Assembly: GCF_963678635.1 (NCBI RefSeq)
Contig: NC_087063.1
Span: 13,771,006 to 13,835,005, forward strand
DNA from: Symsagittifera roscoffensis
Taxonomy: Eukaryota; Xenacoelomorpha; Acoela; Convolutidae
Length of the DNA stretch: 64,000 nucleotides
Reading direction: 5' to 3'
Positions 10,620-22,372 of the stretch are shown here, piece by piece. Every line of letters starts with the position of its first letter. Within the stretch, counting starts at the first letter, position 1. The position numbers and the translations under genes are program-made. The notes under the pieces were generated by a model. It was not told where the DNA came from. It searched no databases and saw only the letters and a list, made by a program, of their open reading frames with translations.

Positions 10620-13600
10620 TAAATCAAATCCTTTGACAAATTTGTGGTTTCTAGATTGTAGACCAAAACATATTCCAATAACGGTGCTCCAAACATTCTC
10701 AGTCTGCGCATTTGATCAGTATGGTCTTAAGTACTGTTCTTGAAGGCTATGCATGTTTCAAATTCAGAATGAACTTGAGGGGTTAGTTGAAAATAGCTTG
10801 TTTTCCTACCTATCCCATTCAAGCAAACCAAAAACTCATCGATCAGAATATAAAAAAGTGAAGATGACAGGAAAATGGTTAGTGATATAATTTCTTAACA
10901 ATTTGGTATCAAAATGTGTACGAGAAAAAACTGGTTACGGCATTTAACAATCTTGAATTTTTGATTGTTCGCGCATTTAATCCCTCTGCCGTAAAACAGT
11001 CTCCTTAGTTGAATAAGTAGCTGCAATGGCTGAAACGCTATTAAAAGAAAAGAAAGCTCAGAAAACCAAGTGATACATTTGGCAGTATGTTTATTTCGAA
11101 AGAAAAGTGCTCGGCCCTGAAAATTCCGATTGATTTTGAGGTCCTTGCAATGAAATTTTGATGCAATTTCAGATAAAAAAGAAACAAAAATTTGTTGAAA
11201 ATCATCACACCAGGCACAATATAAAGTACAAAATGATATAATTTGCATATTACGGTTGAAGGATACAAAATATCTTACGCGTAAATGGCATTCTTCAAAC
11301 CGCATGTTTTTAAGCAAAATGATCAACAATAAAAAAAAATTCAATTTGCGCTCAAAAAACAATACAATTCAAATTATAAAATATATCGTCAAAAAATGCA
11401 ACTTAGAAAATCCAAATTTGTCTGGGTGGAAAATCACCTCAAAAAGTTTCATCAAAATTGGCCAAAAAAATTATTTTACTGTGAGCTTGCGCTTGATCTT
11501 TTGTGTTAACTGGCAGTTTATCGGAAATTGAACAAAACTTTCAAAAGCATGGAGTGCAAAAGCAAATGACTGAAAACAATGGGAAGTAATAATCAAAGAA
11601 TATATTGAGATATTAAAAATACTTGTTTTGAACTGGTCCCGGAATTATTGAAAATGTATGTGAAAGCTTCGCATGGACGAAAAAAACTTTGTATCGCAAA
11701 AAGTATCGCAATTTTTCAAAAAGCTTGATGATGAAAATATATGGTCATCAATGAATTGCATCGTTTCCTTTTTTTACATGCAGACTATGAAGATAAAACA
11801 TACAAAGCTACAAGATAAAGCATATTGAGCGCAATTGCCTGTTTTGATTGTTTTTGGATTGGATGAAAACTGGCATTCAAAAAAGCTTTGTACGAGATCA
11901 AGACAACAGATTAAGACCAGATCAAGACACCTATGATCTATGTTCTAGGTAAATTAGGAAATAGCTCATTTCTCATAAACACCGATCGATACATGAATTA
12001 GAAACGAAAAAGAAAACCTCGAGGATAGTGGCTATCACCTGAAATTACACTCGTACTGGAATCCTAATACCAGCCCCACAAAACTGTTAAAGAGATGCCT
12101 CATCGCCCGATTCCACCCACCCCGCTAGTTATGATGCATCCTCCCCGTAACGAACCAAATGATTTTTTCTGTTCCCTGTGTCAGTGTAAGCAAACTCTAT
12201 CAAAATAACCAAACTAATATTATATTCATTAAACCGCATGTTTTTAAGCAAAATGATCAACAATAAAAAAAATTCAATTTGCGCTCAAAAAACAATACAA
12301 TTCAAATTATAAAATATATCGTCAAAAGTTGCAACTTAGAAAATCCAAATTAGTCTGGGTGAAAAATCACCCCAAAAAATTTCATCAAAATTGGCCAATA
12401 AATTATTTTACTGTGAGCTTGCGCTTGATCTTTTGTGTTAACTGGCAGTTTATCGGAAATTGAACAAAACTTTCAAAAGCATGGAGTGCAAAAGCAAATG
12501 ACTGAAAACAATGGGAAGTAATAATCAAAGAATATATTAAGATATTAAAAATACTTGTTTTGAACTGGTCCCGGAATTATTGAAAATGTATGTGAAAGCT
12601 TCGCATGGACGAAAAAAACTTTGTATCGCAAAAAGTATCGCAATTTTTCAAAAAGCTTGATGATGAAAATATATGGTCATCAATGAATTGCATCGTTTCC
12701 TTTTTTTACATGCAGACTATGAAGATAAAACATACAAAGCTACAAGATAAAGCATATTGAGCGCAATTGCCTGTTTTGATTGTTTTTGGATTGGATGAAA
12801 ACTGGCATTCAAAAAAGCTTTGTACGAGATCAAGACAACAGATTAAGACCAGATCAAGACACCTATGATCTATGTTCTAGGTAAATTAGGAAATAGCTCA
12901 TTTCTCATAAACACCGATCGATACATGAATTAGAAACGAAAAAGAAAACCTCGAGGATAGTGGCTATCACCTGAAATTACACTCGTACTGGAATCCTAAT
13001 ACCAGCCCCACAAAACTGTTAAAGAGATGCCTCATCGCCCAATTCCACCCACCCCGCTAGTTATGATGCATCCTCCCCGTAACGAACCAAATGATTTTTT
13101 CTGTTCCCTGTGTCAGTGTAAGCAAACTCTATCAAAATAACCAAACTAATATTATATTCATTAAACCGCATGTTTTTAAGCAAAATGATCAACAATAAAA
13201 AAATTTCAATTTGCGCTCAAAAAACAATACAATTCAAATTATAAAATATATCGTCAAAAGTTGCAACTTAGAAAATCCAAATTAGTCTGGGTGAAAAATC
13301 ACCCCAAAAAATTTCATCAAAATTGGCCAATAAATTCTTTTACTGTTAGCTTGCGCTTGATCTTTTTTGTTAACTGGCAGTTTATCGGAAATTGAACAAA
13401 GCTTTAAAAAGTATGGAGTACAAAAACAAATGACTGAAAACAATGGGAAGTAAAAAAAATGAATTTCCAAAAAAAAATCATAGTGCCATATTTAAACAAT
13501 TGATATATGAAACATTTTATTGTTAGTTCTGAATAAAAAAAATGATTGTCAAAGTTTTATTGTTGAATTTGGGCTTTGTTATTCAAATTAGCAGTCCGTG

Positions 13601-15260
13601 GATATATGGTGATGCAAGACACGAGAAACTGACTTTTTAAAGTTTTATTTTGCATCCGAAAAAAATACCACATTTTTCTTTTATTTAGCGATCAAGCTTT
13701 GGTGTTTTTTTTCGCCTCTGAAAGAATATGTGTGCCAAAAAGAGTTAATCTGACCACAAATGATACAATACATTTGTCACAAACGAAGCTGTTTACGTGC
13801 CATCAAACAATTTTAATTTCATTAAAAATCAGAGAGAGTTTTTTGCTTTTTTATCTGAGCGGGATTTTAGTTGAATTTTAAATCAAATATTTTGACAAAC
13901 GTTTGTGTTCTAGACGCTAGACGACGACATTTTCAACCTTTGGCGAGCCAAAGTTTGTTCAGTCATGCATTTGATTAGCATATCGTTAAGTCCTGTTTTT
14001 TATGGCTGTTCCCGGTTCGGTGTCAGAAAAACAGGGAAGAATGGACTTGAAGTAGCTTGTATGTCTTATTTATGTCTTATTCCCAATCAAACGAACTAAA
14101 AGCTCATCTCGCTCAATGAATTCTCATTCAAAAACTGCAATTTCAAGCTGACCGAAATATTAACCTTCGAGTTGCCTCCAAAAAATAATACTCATAGGTT
14201 TTTTTTTACAAATTTTACAAATCAAGTAAGTAAATCAGAGGCGTTCTTTTGTAGGAGTAATCTCGATATCAAAATATTAGAAAAGATGTCTACTTGGTGT
14301 TTATAAATATTAAAAAAATGTCTTAGGTGTTAATTCAATTGTTTATTAAAAAAATTTCTAAAAATGAATTCAAAAAATTAAGTGCGCAAAAATAGTACTA
14401 AGAAATCAAAAAAGAGTACTTTCAAAATTGAAAAAAAAAGAGAAGCACGCATTTAAAAAAAAACCAAATATATCTAGAGCATTAGGAAAAATTTTAGCCC
14501 ACTTTAGTGATTTCATTTAAGTTTTGGATGACATGCAGTCGAAAGAAAAGGAACGCTCAGAAGAGCAAGTGAGCCAATTGGCAGTAGAGTTTTATTCTTC
14601 TCCTAGTCCGAAAAAGACTACTCGTATCAGGGCAAGGAGGCCCTCAATATTCTGATTGAGATTTGAAGTCTATGGAGTAGTGTTTGTTATACAAAACTGC
14701 TAACATTTCAAAAAAATGAGACTTTTGACGAAAATTATCACAACACACGCTATGTAGTTTGTCGGAAATTGATCAAACCCTTCAAGATTATTGAGTCCAA
14801 AAACAACAAATGACTTTAAAAAAACAAAAAGTAAAAAAGCCTAAAATTGCGATTATAAGTAAAAGTGTCCAATTCAAACAATTGATACAAACAAGTTTGA
14901 TCCTAAATGAAAGAAAAATTGATTGTCAAAGTTTTTCTGTTGATTTTGGGCTTTGTTTTTGAAAATAACGATCAGTGGATATATGCTGATGCTGAGAATT
15001 GAGCAAACTATTTGACACGGCAAACTGACTTTTTAACGATTTTTTTTGGAGCCGAACAAGTATATCTTAAATTTTCATCTCATTTACTATGAAGCTTTGG
15101 TGATAGTTTTTGCTTCTCAAAAACTATATATGCAAAAACGAGTTAATCTGATCAAATTTAAAACAATACATTTCTCAGAAACGAGGGTTTTGCTGTCGAA
15201 GGATGGCATTTCGGGATTCAATCATATTTCAGCGGAGCCCACCGAAATATGTGGAAAGTA
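10320..15260 (+). repeat. Old diverged tandem array
   Basis: Related blocks recur in the same order: gtccgtgga...gatgatgctgag near 10,321, 13,595 and 14,970; ggaaattga(a/t)caaa near 11,525, 13,386 and 14,763; caaagttttt(a/c)ttgttga near 13,550 and 14,927. The basic spacing of the outer copies is about 1.4 kb. Identity is low and I see no coding content. Confidence 0.6.
11301..13455 (+). repeat. 934-bp tandem duplication, 2.3 copies
   Basis: The unit starts cgcatgtttttaagcaaaat at 11,301, 12,235 and 13,167, giving periods of 934 and 932 bp; the third copy stops at about 13,455. Copies 1 and 2 differ at only a few positions, so the duplication is young relative to the surrounding array. Each full unit contains a GC-richer stretch near 12,050-12,190 and 12,985-13,125 that differs from its AT-rich context. 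Confidence 0.9.
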
Positions 15261-15261
15261 G

Positions 15262-16485
15262 TGGGCAGCCTGCAAAAAGACGCTTCCGTACAAAAACTCA
15301 ACTTTTTTGATTTGAGAAAACGTAACTAAACGCAAGAACATGACTCGTGCCTTAGCAATTTAATCCCTGGACAATCGCCCTTATTTTCGGGATGCTAGGT
15401 TGGGACTACGGTCTGGCAAACCCTTTAGATTTGCGCTTATGTGCCAACAGTTCAAAAAAAGCCGACAAAGCGATCAGGTCATAAGTTTAAGTTCGAGAAT
15501 GCTTCTAAAAACTAATGATTTTTAGGCTTTTGGCATTGGTTAAACCTTTTTTTATTTTCTATACCGGCTGAAAATGTCTAGAAAATTTGGCCACATTAGT
15601 CAAAGGAAGTCTAATTATTTGCGTGCTTTTGAAGTTCCTTGAACTATTGCTTGTTTTTGGTTCGTTTTGGAAAGATTTATTGAAAATATTGGCAAGGCCA
15701 TTTCATTTTGGTTCGAAACTTTTCAATGAAATTCTTTGCAAGGTTATTTCTGTTCAAAACTTACGCGAATCAAGTAGCGCGAATTTGTCTGGCTTTAAAT
15801 GGCAAAAATTTCTCTCGCTTAATTCTTTGATGGTTACCGAAATCCCCTTTGAACTAATTTTTCTTTTCATTTTGGATTAAAATGGTGTTAAGTCATTGAA
15901 ATTGTTTTAAAATGTAGCGATGTTAAATTGCTAAGGCAACAAAAAGTAGTGAGTGAAATTGTAGGGTGTTAAGTTGTTTAGAGTTAAAAGGGGGAACCCA
16001 AAAATACCTCATACTTCACATATTATTGTCAAAACTCTCGGGTAAATAGAAAGTATGTTTGTTGATGCTTCTTGGTCGATATCACTTATAAAATCAGACA
16101 AGAATTTCACAAAAAATTAAGCAATTGACAATAGAATAGTCACGTGAACATGAACACAAAAAACTGAATTAAATGGTTTTACTTTACGAGTGCACACTAC
16201 TTACTTTGTGAATTGTTAGATGAGTCCGCAACAGATTCAAAACAGAATTGTCGCTGAATCCGCAAAATTGATGTTTCCTTTGATCTTTTTGCTTTTTTGA
16301 ATTTCACTGTCTGATAGCAAAACACTGTAATGCTCAAAATTGCTCCAAAAACAGTCAAATTTGCGGAATCTGCATCAAAATCTGTGGTATCAACAACAAA
16401 ATTTTCGAAATCCGGAACAGCTTGTGGAATCCACAAACAATTGCTATATATGTGTTTTGTAAACTTAAAGTGTCGTGGAATCCGC
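15262..16485. other. No gene seen
   Basis: AT-rich sequence. A 97-codon open frame at 15,587-15,880 has no recognisable motif and a low-complexity composition. The repeated word ggaatccgca begins to appear from about 16,250. Confidence 0.5.
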
Positions 16486-16488
16486 AAC

Positions 16489-16575
16489 TGTAAGTGGACC
16501 CCGCAAATTGTAAGCGGAGTCTGCAAATTGTAAACAAAATCCACAAACTGTAAGCGAAATTTGTGGAATCCGCAT
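16489..16575 (+). repeat. 20-bp minisatellite
   Basis: About four imperfect 20-bp units built on gcaaattgtaagcgga. Further isolated (g)gaatcc(g/a)c words lie at 16,250-16,690. Confidence 0.6.
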
Positions 16576-16765
16576 AAATTTAGAGGACTCCGGAACAACT
16601 AGTTATGTTTGCTTGTTAGAGAAATCGCAACAAAACTATTATGTCGACAAAATTTAAGTTGAACTTACTTGTGCGCGGAATCCACGGAAATATTGTAGGC
16701 GCAATACACTTACAATTTGGACCATGATTAAAGACTTGTCTCTAGATTCCAGTGACCTACAGACA

Positions 16766-16798
16766 CCAAACTGTGCGCCTATTCAGTTCACAGTTTGG
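16766..16798. repeat. Inverted repeat within a dispersed repeat
   Basis: A perfect 10-bp stem (ccaaactgtg / cacagtttgg) with a 13-nt loop. A diverged copy lies near 23,365-23,395 (gattgtgcgcctat...cacagtttgac), so the hairpin belongs to a repeat family. Confidence 0.5.
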
Positions 16799-16799
16799 C

Positions 16800-17744
16800 C
16801 ACCTAATACAAGTTGAATTTACGCTAGTACTCCTTACTGAAAAAGAACAGATGCGGTTGTTATGTAAATTAAATCTAAAAACAAAACAAAAATACGCTTA
16901 TTTTAAGCTTTTTGGTGTTTGCGGTGGTAAGACAGAAGAGTAGGAAGAACTGAAACTTTCAATATGCTAGCAAGCGTTACAAAAATAAAGAAGTTACTAT
17001 AGTTGTTAGTTTTCTACAATAAACATGCCATTTTTTTGTGAAAATATAGTCTAAAACGCAATAATTTCAGAATGTTTTTGCAAGAACAACATCGCTGAAG
17101 TTTTTTGTTGTTGAGCAGCTCGCAACATGACAGAGCTGTTTTCGATACGATATTTTATTCTTCTTCGTGCATTTTTTCCTCTTTCTTTTTTTCATCGGTT
17201 TTAAGCACAAAATAAACACTCGAATACAAACTCCACCTGATCTCCAAGATGATGGAAACAAACACATTCACAACCAGCTTAAATTTTAGGTGGTTTACAA
17301 CGTTGTTCAACTGAACCGCTCAACATTGAGATCTAACTGGACCGCTCTAATAACTAATTTTGAAGTCAAGTCAAAATTATATTGCAAGTCCGACTCGTGA
17401 ATCGGTGTCAAGAATATAGCTTGTCCGTTTGATAAATCAAAACAATCTATCTTCTATGCACAACATTCATTGTTGATTTAGTATCAGATGATCGAAACTT
17501 GCTTTTTTCATAAAGTTTAAGGTTGCTATTTCAATTGTTTTGAGTTCAAGTTTGCTTATTTGCCTTAATTAAATCTGACTCAGTCTGATGCCGTATCTGA
17601 TGTTTAATGCTTAAATTCTAGAACAGCTTTAGGTAGATGTTTTGAGGTTAGCTTAACATCATTACTATAACTACCGCTTTCTTCATTAGTTATTAAGACC
17701 TTTCGAATATCATTTTATCGGAATTTAACGTTTTAAAATTAAAT
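16800..17744. other. Presumed 5' flank of the GPCR gene; no other gene seen
   Basis: AT-rich with no open frame that resembles a protein. It presumably holds the promoter and 5' untranslated region of the receptor gene, but I cannot place a TATA box or start site with confidence. Confidence 0.4.
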
Positions 17745-18728
17745 ATGAGTGGTGAAAACCCAAATGGATGGAGCATTTATGCCGGAAAAGGAACCTACTC
17801 TGGAGATTTTGTCTATTGGCCGCTGACGGCGCTCGGAGTTTTTGGTTTTTTCAACAATTTATTTGTCATCATTATTTTGTACCCTTCTCAAAGTACACCA
17901 CATTTGACAATATTGAAATCACTAGCCTCCGCAGATTTTCTTCAAAATATACTGATTCTATTGCTCATTAACTTCCCAGTATCTTATAAGGTACCAGTTA
18001 ACTTTTTTGGTGACTTCATTTGTTGCGTTTTCTTGTCGTCATATCTCGCCTTTGCATTATTTGCAACATCCGCCTGGCATGTTGTCTGGTTGACTTTGGA
18101 TCTCTACGGTGGAGAAGGAAACTACCAATGGCATAATTTTCTTTTCGGTTCCAAATTGCGAACGAGGTTATCATTGATTCTCCCATGGATTTCAGGCTTC
18201 CTTATTATGAACAACTCTCTTTGGAACTTTTATGTTGACCCCGAGAGTCAAACTTGCTTTTTAACTTGGAGGTCTGATGTTTTGAGGTTCATGTTAGGAT
18301 CCGAGGAGTTGTTTTTCATCACTCTGTTACCTCTGGGAACAATGTTGTGGTGTTATATTTCGCTGTTCAAAAAAATTTACGACGCTAAAACATTTTATCT
18401 AATCAAATCGGACACAATAAACACCAAGCAGAACCATGCGTTATACAAAGCAGCCAAAAAACTGTTAGTTACTTTGAGTTGCAGAACTACGTTCCTGCTT
18501 TTGTTTTATTTGGTGAGCTGGCTGCCAAATCAAATAGTTTGGCAATGCTATGTGTTCAAAATTGCAAGCGATGACATATTTGAGACCTGGTACGGCAAAA
18601 CAACACAAGTTCTGCCGTTTATCGGCGGCGCGTTGAATCCAATTCTCTACGGCTGGTCTTGGTTTGAATTCAGAGAAGCAGTGAGGAATAGATTCCAAAA
18701 TTTAGGCAGATCCGAGTCATTTGTGTGA
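17745..18728 (+). CDS. Rhodopsin-family (class A) G protein-coupled receptor, single exon
   Basis: A 327-aa seven-transmembrane protein expected in the plasma membrane. TM1 spans about 23-47 and contains the conserved Asn in GFFNN; TM2 about 57-80 has the LASAD motif; TM3 about 88-119; TM4 about 141-160; TM5 about 186-209; TM6 about 243-268 with SWLPN (258-262); TM7 about 286-306 with NPILY (298-302), followed by an amphipathic helix 8. Cys93 or 94 and Cys171 could form the usual disulphide to the second extracellular loop. The motif at the cytoplasmic end of TM3 reads Asp-Leu-Tyr (119-121) in place of Asp-Arg-Tyr, which is unusual. Length is typical for a compact class A receptor. The short extracellular tail suits a peptide or small ligand, but the ligand cannot be told from sequence. 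The ATG at 17,745 is the first in frame and precedes TM1 by a normal distance. An AATAAA lies 19 bases after the stop. Confidence 0.9.
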   Translation: MSGENPNGWSIYAGKGTYSGDFVYWPLTALGVFGFFNNLFVIIILYPSQSTPHLTILKSLASADFLQNILILLLINFPVSYKVPVNFFGDFICCVFLSSYLAFALFATSAWHVVWLTLDLYGGEGNYQWHNFLFGSKLRTRLSLILPWISGFLIMNNSLWNFYVDPESQTCFLTWRSDVLRFMLGSEELFFITLLPLGTMLWCYISLFKKIYDAKTFYLIKSDTINTKQNHALYKAAKKLLVTLSCRTTFLLLFYLVSWLPNQIVWQCYVFKIASDDIFETWYGKTTQVLPFIGGALNPILYGWSWFEFREAVRNRFQNLGRSESFV

Positions 18729-18734
18729 ATTAAG

Positions 18735-20600
18735 CCGAAAACTATAAATAAAATATTTTAACTTGAAATATTTTTGATGACTGGTAGAGTAATTTTTCTT
18801 TACTTATTTCTAGCTAACAATGTAACATTTAAATTACATAACACCTTTAAAGCACTATTTGAGCACAAAAACGCAAACATCAATCTTTTCATGTAAATCA
18901 ATTTAAATCATGCGAATCTTCTAGATTTCATATAAAAAGCAAACCGAACACTTTATAAGTAAAAATATAGTTTGCACAGATACACCACTGTTTGAAATGC
19001 CACTTAGAATGACTATAACAAAAAATACATGATACCTTTTTTTTAGTGAGTGGTTTAGCTAGAGAACTATACAAAATTGAAGAAATTTAGTGAATTTTTC
19101 ATTTTGACAATAATTGTTTTCAAAAAAAAATTACAACATAAAAATCAAAAAGTTACAAAATTGATTTTTTTCCTATATTTGTAAACCATTTTAAAAAAAT
19201 CTTCAATGCCACTAAAAACAAAATATTCAAACTTAAAATAATTCCGATAATTGGTAGATTAAAAACTTTTAGATAGTTCTAAATAACAAGATTTACCTAC
19301 AAAACACGTTTGATGCACAATTTGAGCACAAAAGCGCAAACATCTATCTTTTTACGTAAATCATTTAAAATTTCTCGACTTCATATGAAAAGCAAATCGA
19401 TAAGAAGTTATTAAGTTGTATATTTGCCTCTAACCAAAATTTTACTTTTGAAAACGAGTAAAACGTGCCATAGCAAAACTCTATTCACATTACCTTTTAC
19501 TTTGATTTGAATAGGTTTTGCTTAAGCTTCGATCTTGGCTGTCATTTTCAAATTTTTCCATCAATTTCAAAATAAGTTTTACTTCACCATGCACTTTAAG
19601 CATTTTATGATATTTTAGTCTCAATAAACGGCCGCTTGCTTTCCTCTTAATTGAAAATTGAATACAAATTTGCGATTGCCGTGTAAGTAACCACCACATT
19701 CAGATTCTAACCACGTTCACAAGAAGAAGCTAAAAACAAAACTTTTTCCTTTTTTTCTTCAATTTCATATCGTTGTCAGTGAGTGGTGTAGCTAGAAAAA
19801 TAAAGAAACCTGAAGAAAAATAGTGAACTTGCCATAAATGACAATATTTGTTTTCAAAAAAAAATGACAACAAAACAACTCTAAAAGTTATAAAATTGAT
19901 TTTTTTCCTATATATGTAAACCATTTTTAAAAAAATCTTCAAAGCCACTATAAATAAAATATTCAAACTTAAAATAATTTCGATAATTGGTAGATTAAAA
20001 ATTTTTAGATAGTTTTAGCTAACAAGATTTACTATAGTTTAGTTTGCACTAAAAACACCACTGTTTGAAATGCCACTAAGAACGCCTATAGCCAAAATTT
20101 TATTTCTGAAAACGAGTAAAGCGTGCCATAGCAAAACTCTATTCTCATTACCTTTTACTTTGATTTGAATAGGTTTTGCTTAAGCTTCGATCTTGGCTGT
20201 CATTTTCAAATTTTTCCATCAATTTCAAAATAAATTTTACTTCAACATGCACTTTAAGCATTTTATGATATTTTAGTCTCAATAAACGGCCGCTTGCTTT
20301 CCTCTTAATTGAAAATTGAATACAAATTTGCGGTTGCCGTGTAAGTAACCACCACATTCATATTCTAACCACGTTCATAAGAAGAAGCTAAAAAGAAACT
20401 TTTTCTTTTTTTTCTTCAATTTCATATCGTTGTCAGTGAGTGGTGTAGCTAGAGAACTAAAGAAATGTAAAGAAAGTTAGTGAACTTGCCATAAATGACA
20501 AAATTTGTTTTGAAAAAAAAATGACAACAAAACAACTCTAAAAGTTTGAAAATTGAATTTTATTCTTATATTTGCACACCATTTTAAGAAATCTTCAACA
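18735..20600 (+). repeat. Tandem repeats starting in the GPCR 3' flank
   Basis: Units share blocks in the same order: (a)aataaaatatt(c/t)aaactt near 18,747, 19,222 and 19,954; gtgagtggt(t/g)tagctag near 19,047, 19,778 and 20,434; and a 210-bp block at 19,490-19,699 repeated almost exactly at 20,148-20,357 (period 658). Spacing varies from about 470 to 740 bp because of indels. The open frames on the minus strand in the 210-bp blocks are repeated with the DNA and are unlikely to be genes. Confidence 0.8.
18747..18752 (+). terminator. Polyadenylation signal of the GPCR gene
   Basis: AATAAA 19 bases downstream of the TGA at 18,726-18,728. It lies at the left edge of a sequence that is then repeated downstream. 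Confidence 0.55.
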
Positions 20601-20896
20601 CAATGAAGTGCTAAAGGAAACTACCTGCAGTATTTTTAGTAATATTAATTTTTCGTAGCCTAAAAACCAAAAACAAAGTTCAATTTTTGTGTAAAGTTTG
20701 TTACTCGATCGCTTTACTTGCTCAAAATTGATTTAAACTGGGAAAAAGTTTTGAAAAAAAAATCAAATTTGTTCGAATAGCAATTGAAAAGGCTCTGAGT
20801 TGATGAATCACTTGACCAATTCCGATGATTATTCAATATATTTAAGTCTTGTAGAGTTTTATTTAGACCAAGTAGCTCAACCAATTTAGAATGGAA

Positions 20897-20929
20897 GAAA
20901 ACTGCTCGAATATCAGTGCAAAGCCCTGA
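20897..20929 (+). repeat. Dispersed repeat core
   Basis: Reads actgctcgaatatcag followed by tgcaaagccctga. Same family as 25,901-25,930. Confidence 0.5.
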
Positions 20930-22342
20930 ATGTTGCGACTGTCCCTTAACTCTTATCGAAGAGTTTTTGAGGTTAAAAATTTTGAAAACCTATAACTTTT
21001 GGACAATATCTAAGTGAGAAATGTTGAGTCGTACAAAATAAATACGACCGATCTAATTAGCTATCCTCGATTCAATTTGGAACGATTTTTTGTGCGGGAT
21101 TATTCACCCCGCTTAAATAATTTGAGTTACGCTCTAAGCAATATGAATAAATTCTTCAAAGAGCGCGTAACTTATTCCAGAACATGGCCAATTTGGCAAG
21201 TTTCAAACCCCCAGAACTTTACAAAAAAAAACAATCGGAGGTAAAATATCTTTTTACATTTGAGCTCAGGAAGTCAATAACTTCAAGGGCGCATAGAAAA
21301 AATTTTGTTGAAAACTATTATTTCGATCGGCGAAAATTGACTGATTCAAAAAACTACACCGAGCATAATTATTTCGTTTTCTTCGAAAGTCAGAACCATA
21401 AAAATGAGCACTGGATACGCGTTGATTTCTTTGTTGTGCAACTGTTCCAAATTGGCTGAAATACCAGCTTGCAAAAACTGAAAACTCAGTTTGGCATCTA
21501 AAACAGCCAAAAATAATCAGCCGATTGCATTTGAAAAAACTATTCAATTTGAGTTCAGAATTTAGATCTTGGAGTTTCTAGTGATCAGCATCTTTTTTTT
21601 CGTTTCTACAAATTGCCTGCAAAAAAAGTCGTAGTTATAGTTTTGATTCTAATTACTTTTGTGAAACAACAAAAAGAAAACATTTTTTACTTCAAAAGAC
21701 TTTATATGAATTGTCGATACTGTTTCAAAATCGGCAGTAAAAAATCCATTCTCCTAAATATCCAAAACAAATGCCTTTATGGCACAAATTTTCTCATCAA
21801 CCCACTCTCAGCTAAAAGCAGGTTTAGTAATCATTTATTTTTTTTTCAGTATCACGGTTCACAAAGTAGTGAAAAAAAACGTAATTTCAGATCTGAAAAA
21901 CATGTAATTCAGATCCAATTTCAGATCTCAACTATTGTTTCTCTTGGCTTGTTTTGTGTAAAAAATTACTTTTTTTGACCTAATTTCTTGGTTGAATTGC
22001 GTTAAACTATTTATTTTAAAACGTGCAGTTTGGTTTAAATGATTAAAAAACAAAAACAACGAATCATTTAAATCTTAATCATGATGTTTTCATGATTTTT
22101 CATTATGATTTTTTTTGTTCCACTGGTCAAGTAGTAATTAGAGGAATTGCATATTTTTGGACAATTTTTTCTTCTATGTAATGGCAAGTAGATTGTGTGC
22201 GGCGTTTGTGAACTGGGCCTGTGCCCTCTCGAGCGCATCGTTCTGTAGCTAAATGTCCTGTCCGGTCGTTGCAGTTGCTGAATTTGTGTTATATTCAGCT
22301 GACACCCTTACATATACTTCACTCTGGATGTTAAATGAACAC

Positions 22343-22372
22343 AAGACTAATCGTATCAGGGCAAAACCCTGA
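22343..22372 (+). repeat. Dispersed repeat core
   Basis: Reads aagactaatcgtatcagg, then gcaaaaccctga. Same family as 25,901-25,930. Confidence 0.55.

Noticed and set aside
10895-11531. 155-codon minus-strand and 91-codon plus-strand ORFs
   Set aside because: They overlap on opposite strands in repeat sequence. The duplicated copies at 12.2-13.4 kb do not preserve the frames.
11301-13455. CRISPR-like or satellite array
   Set aside because: The units are 934 bp with only 2.3 copies and no short repeat-spacer pattern; a plain tandem duplication explains it.
21613-21978. 121-codon ORF
   Set aside because: It has no ATG-based protein signature, its composition matches the AT-rich background, and it has no homologous motif I recognise.
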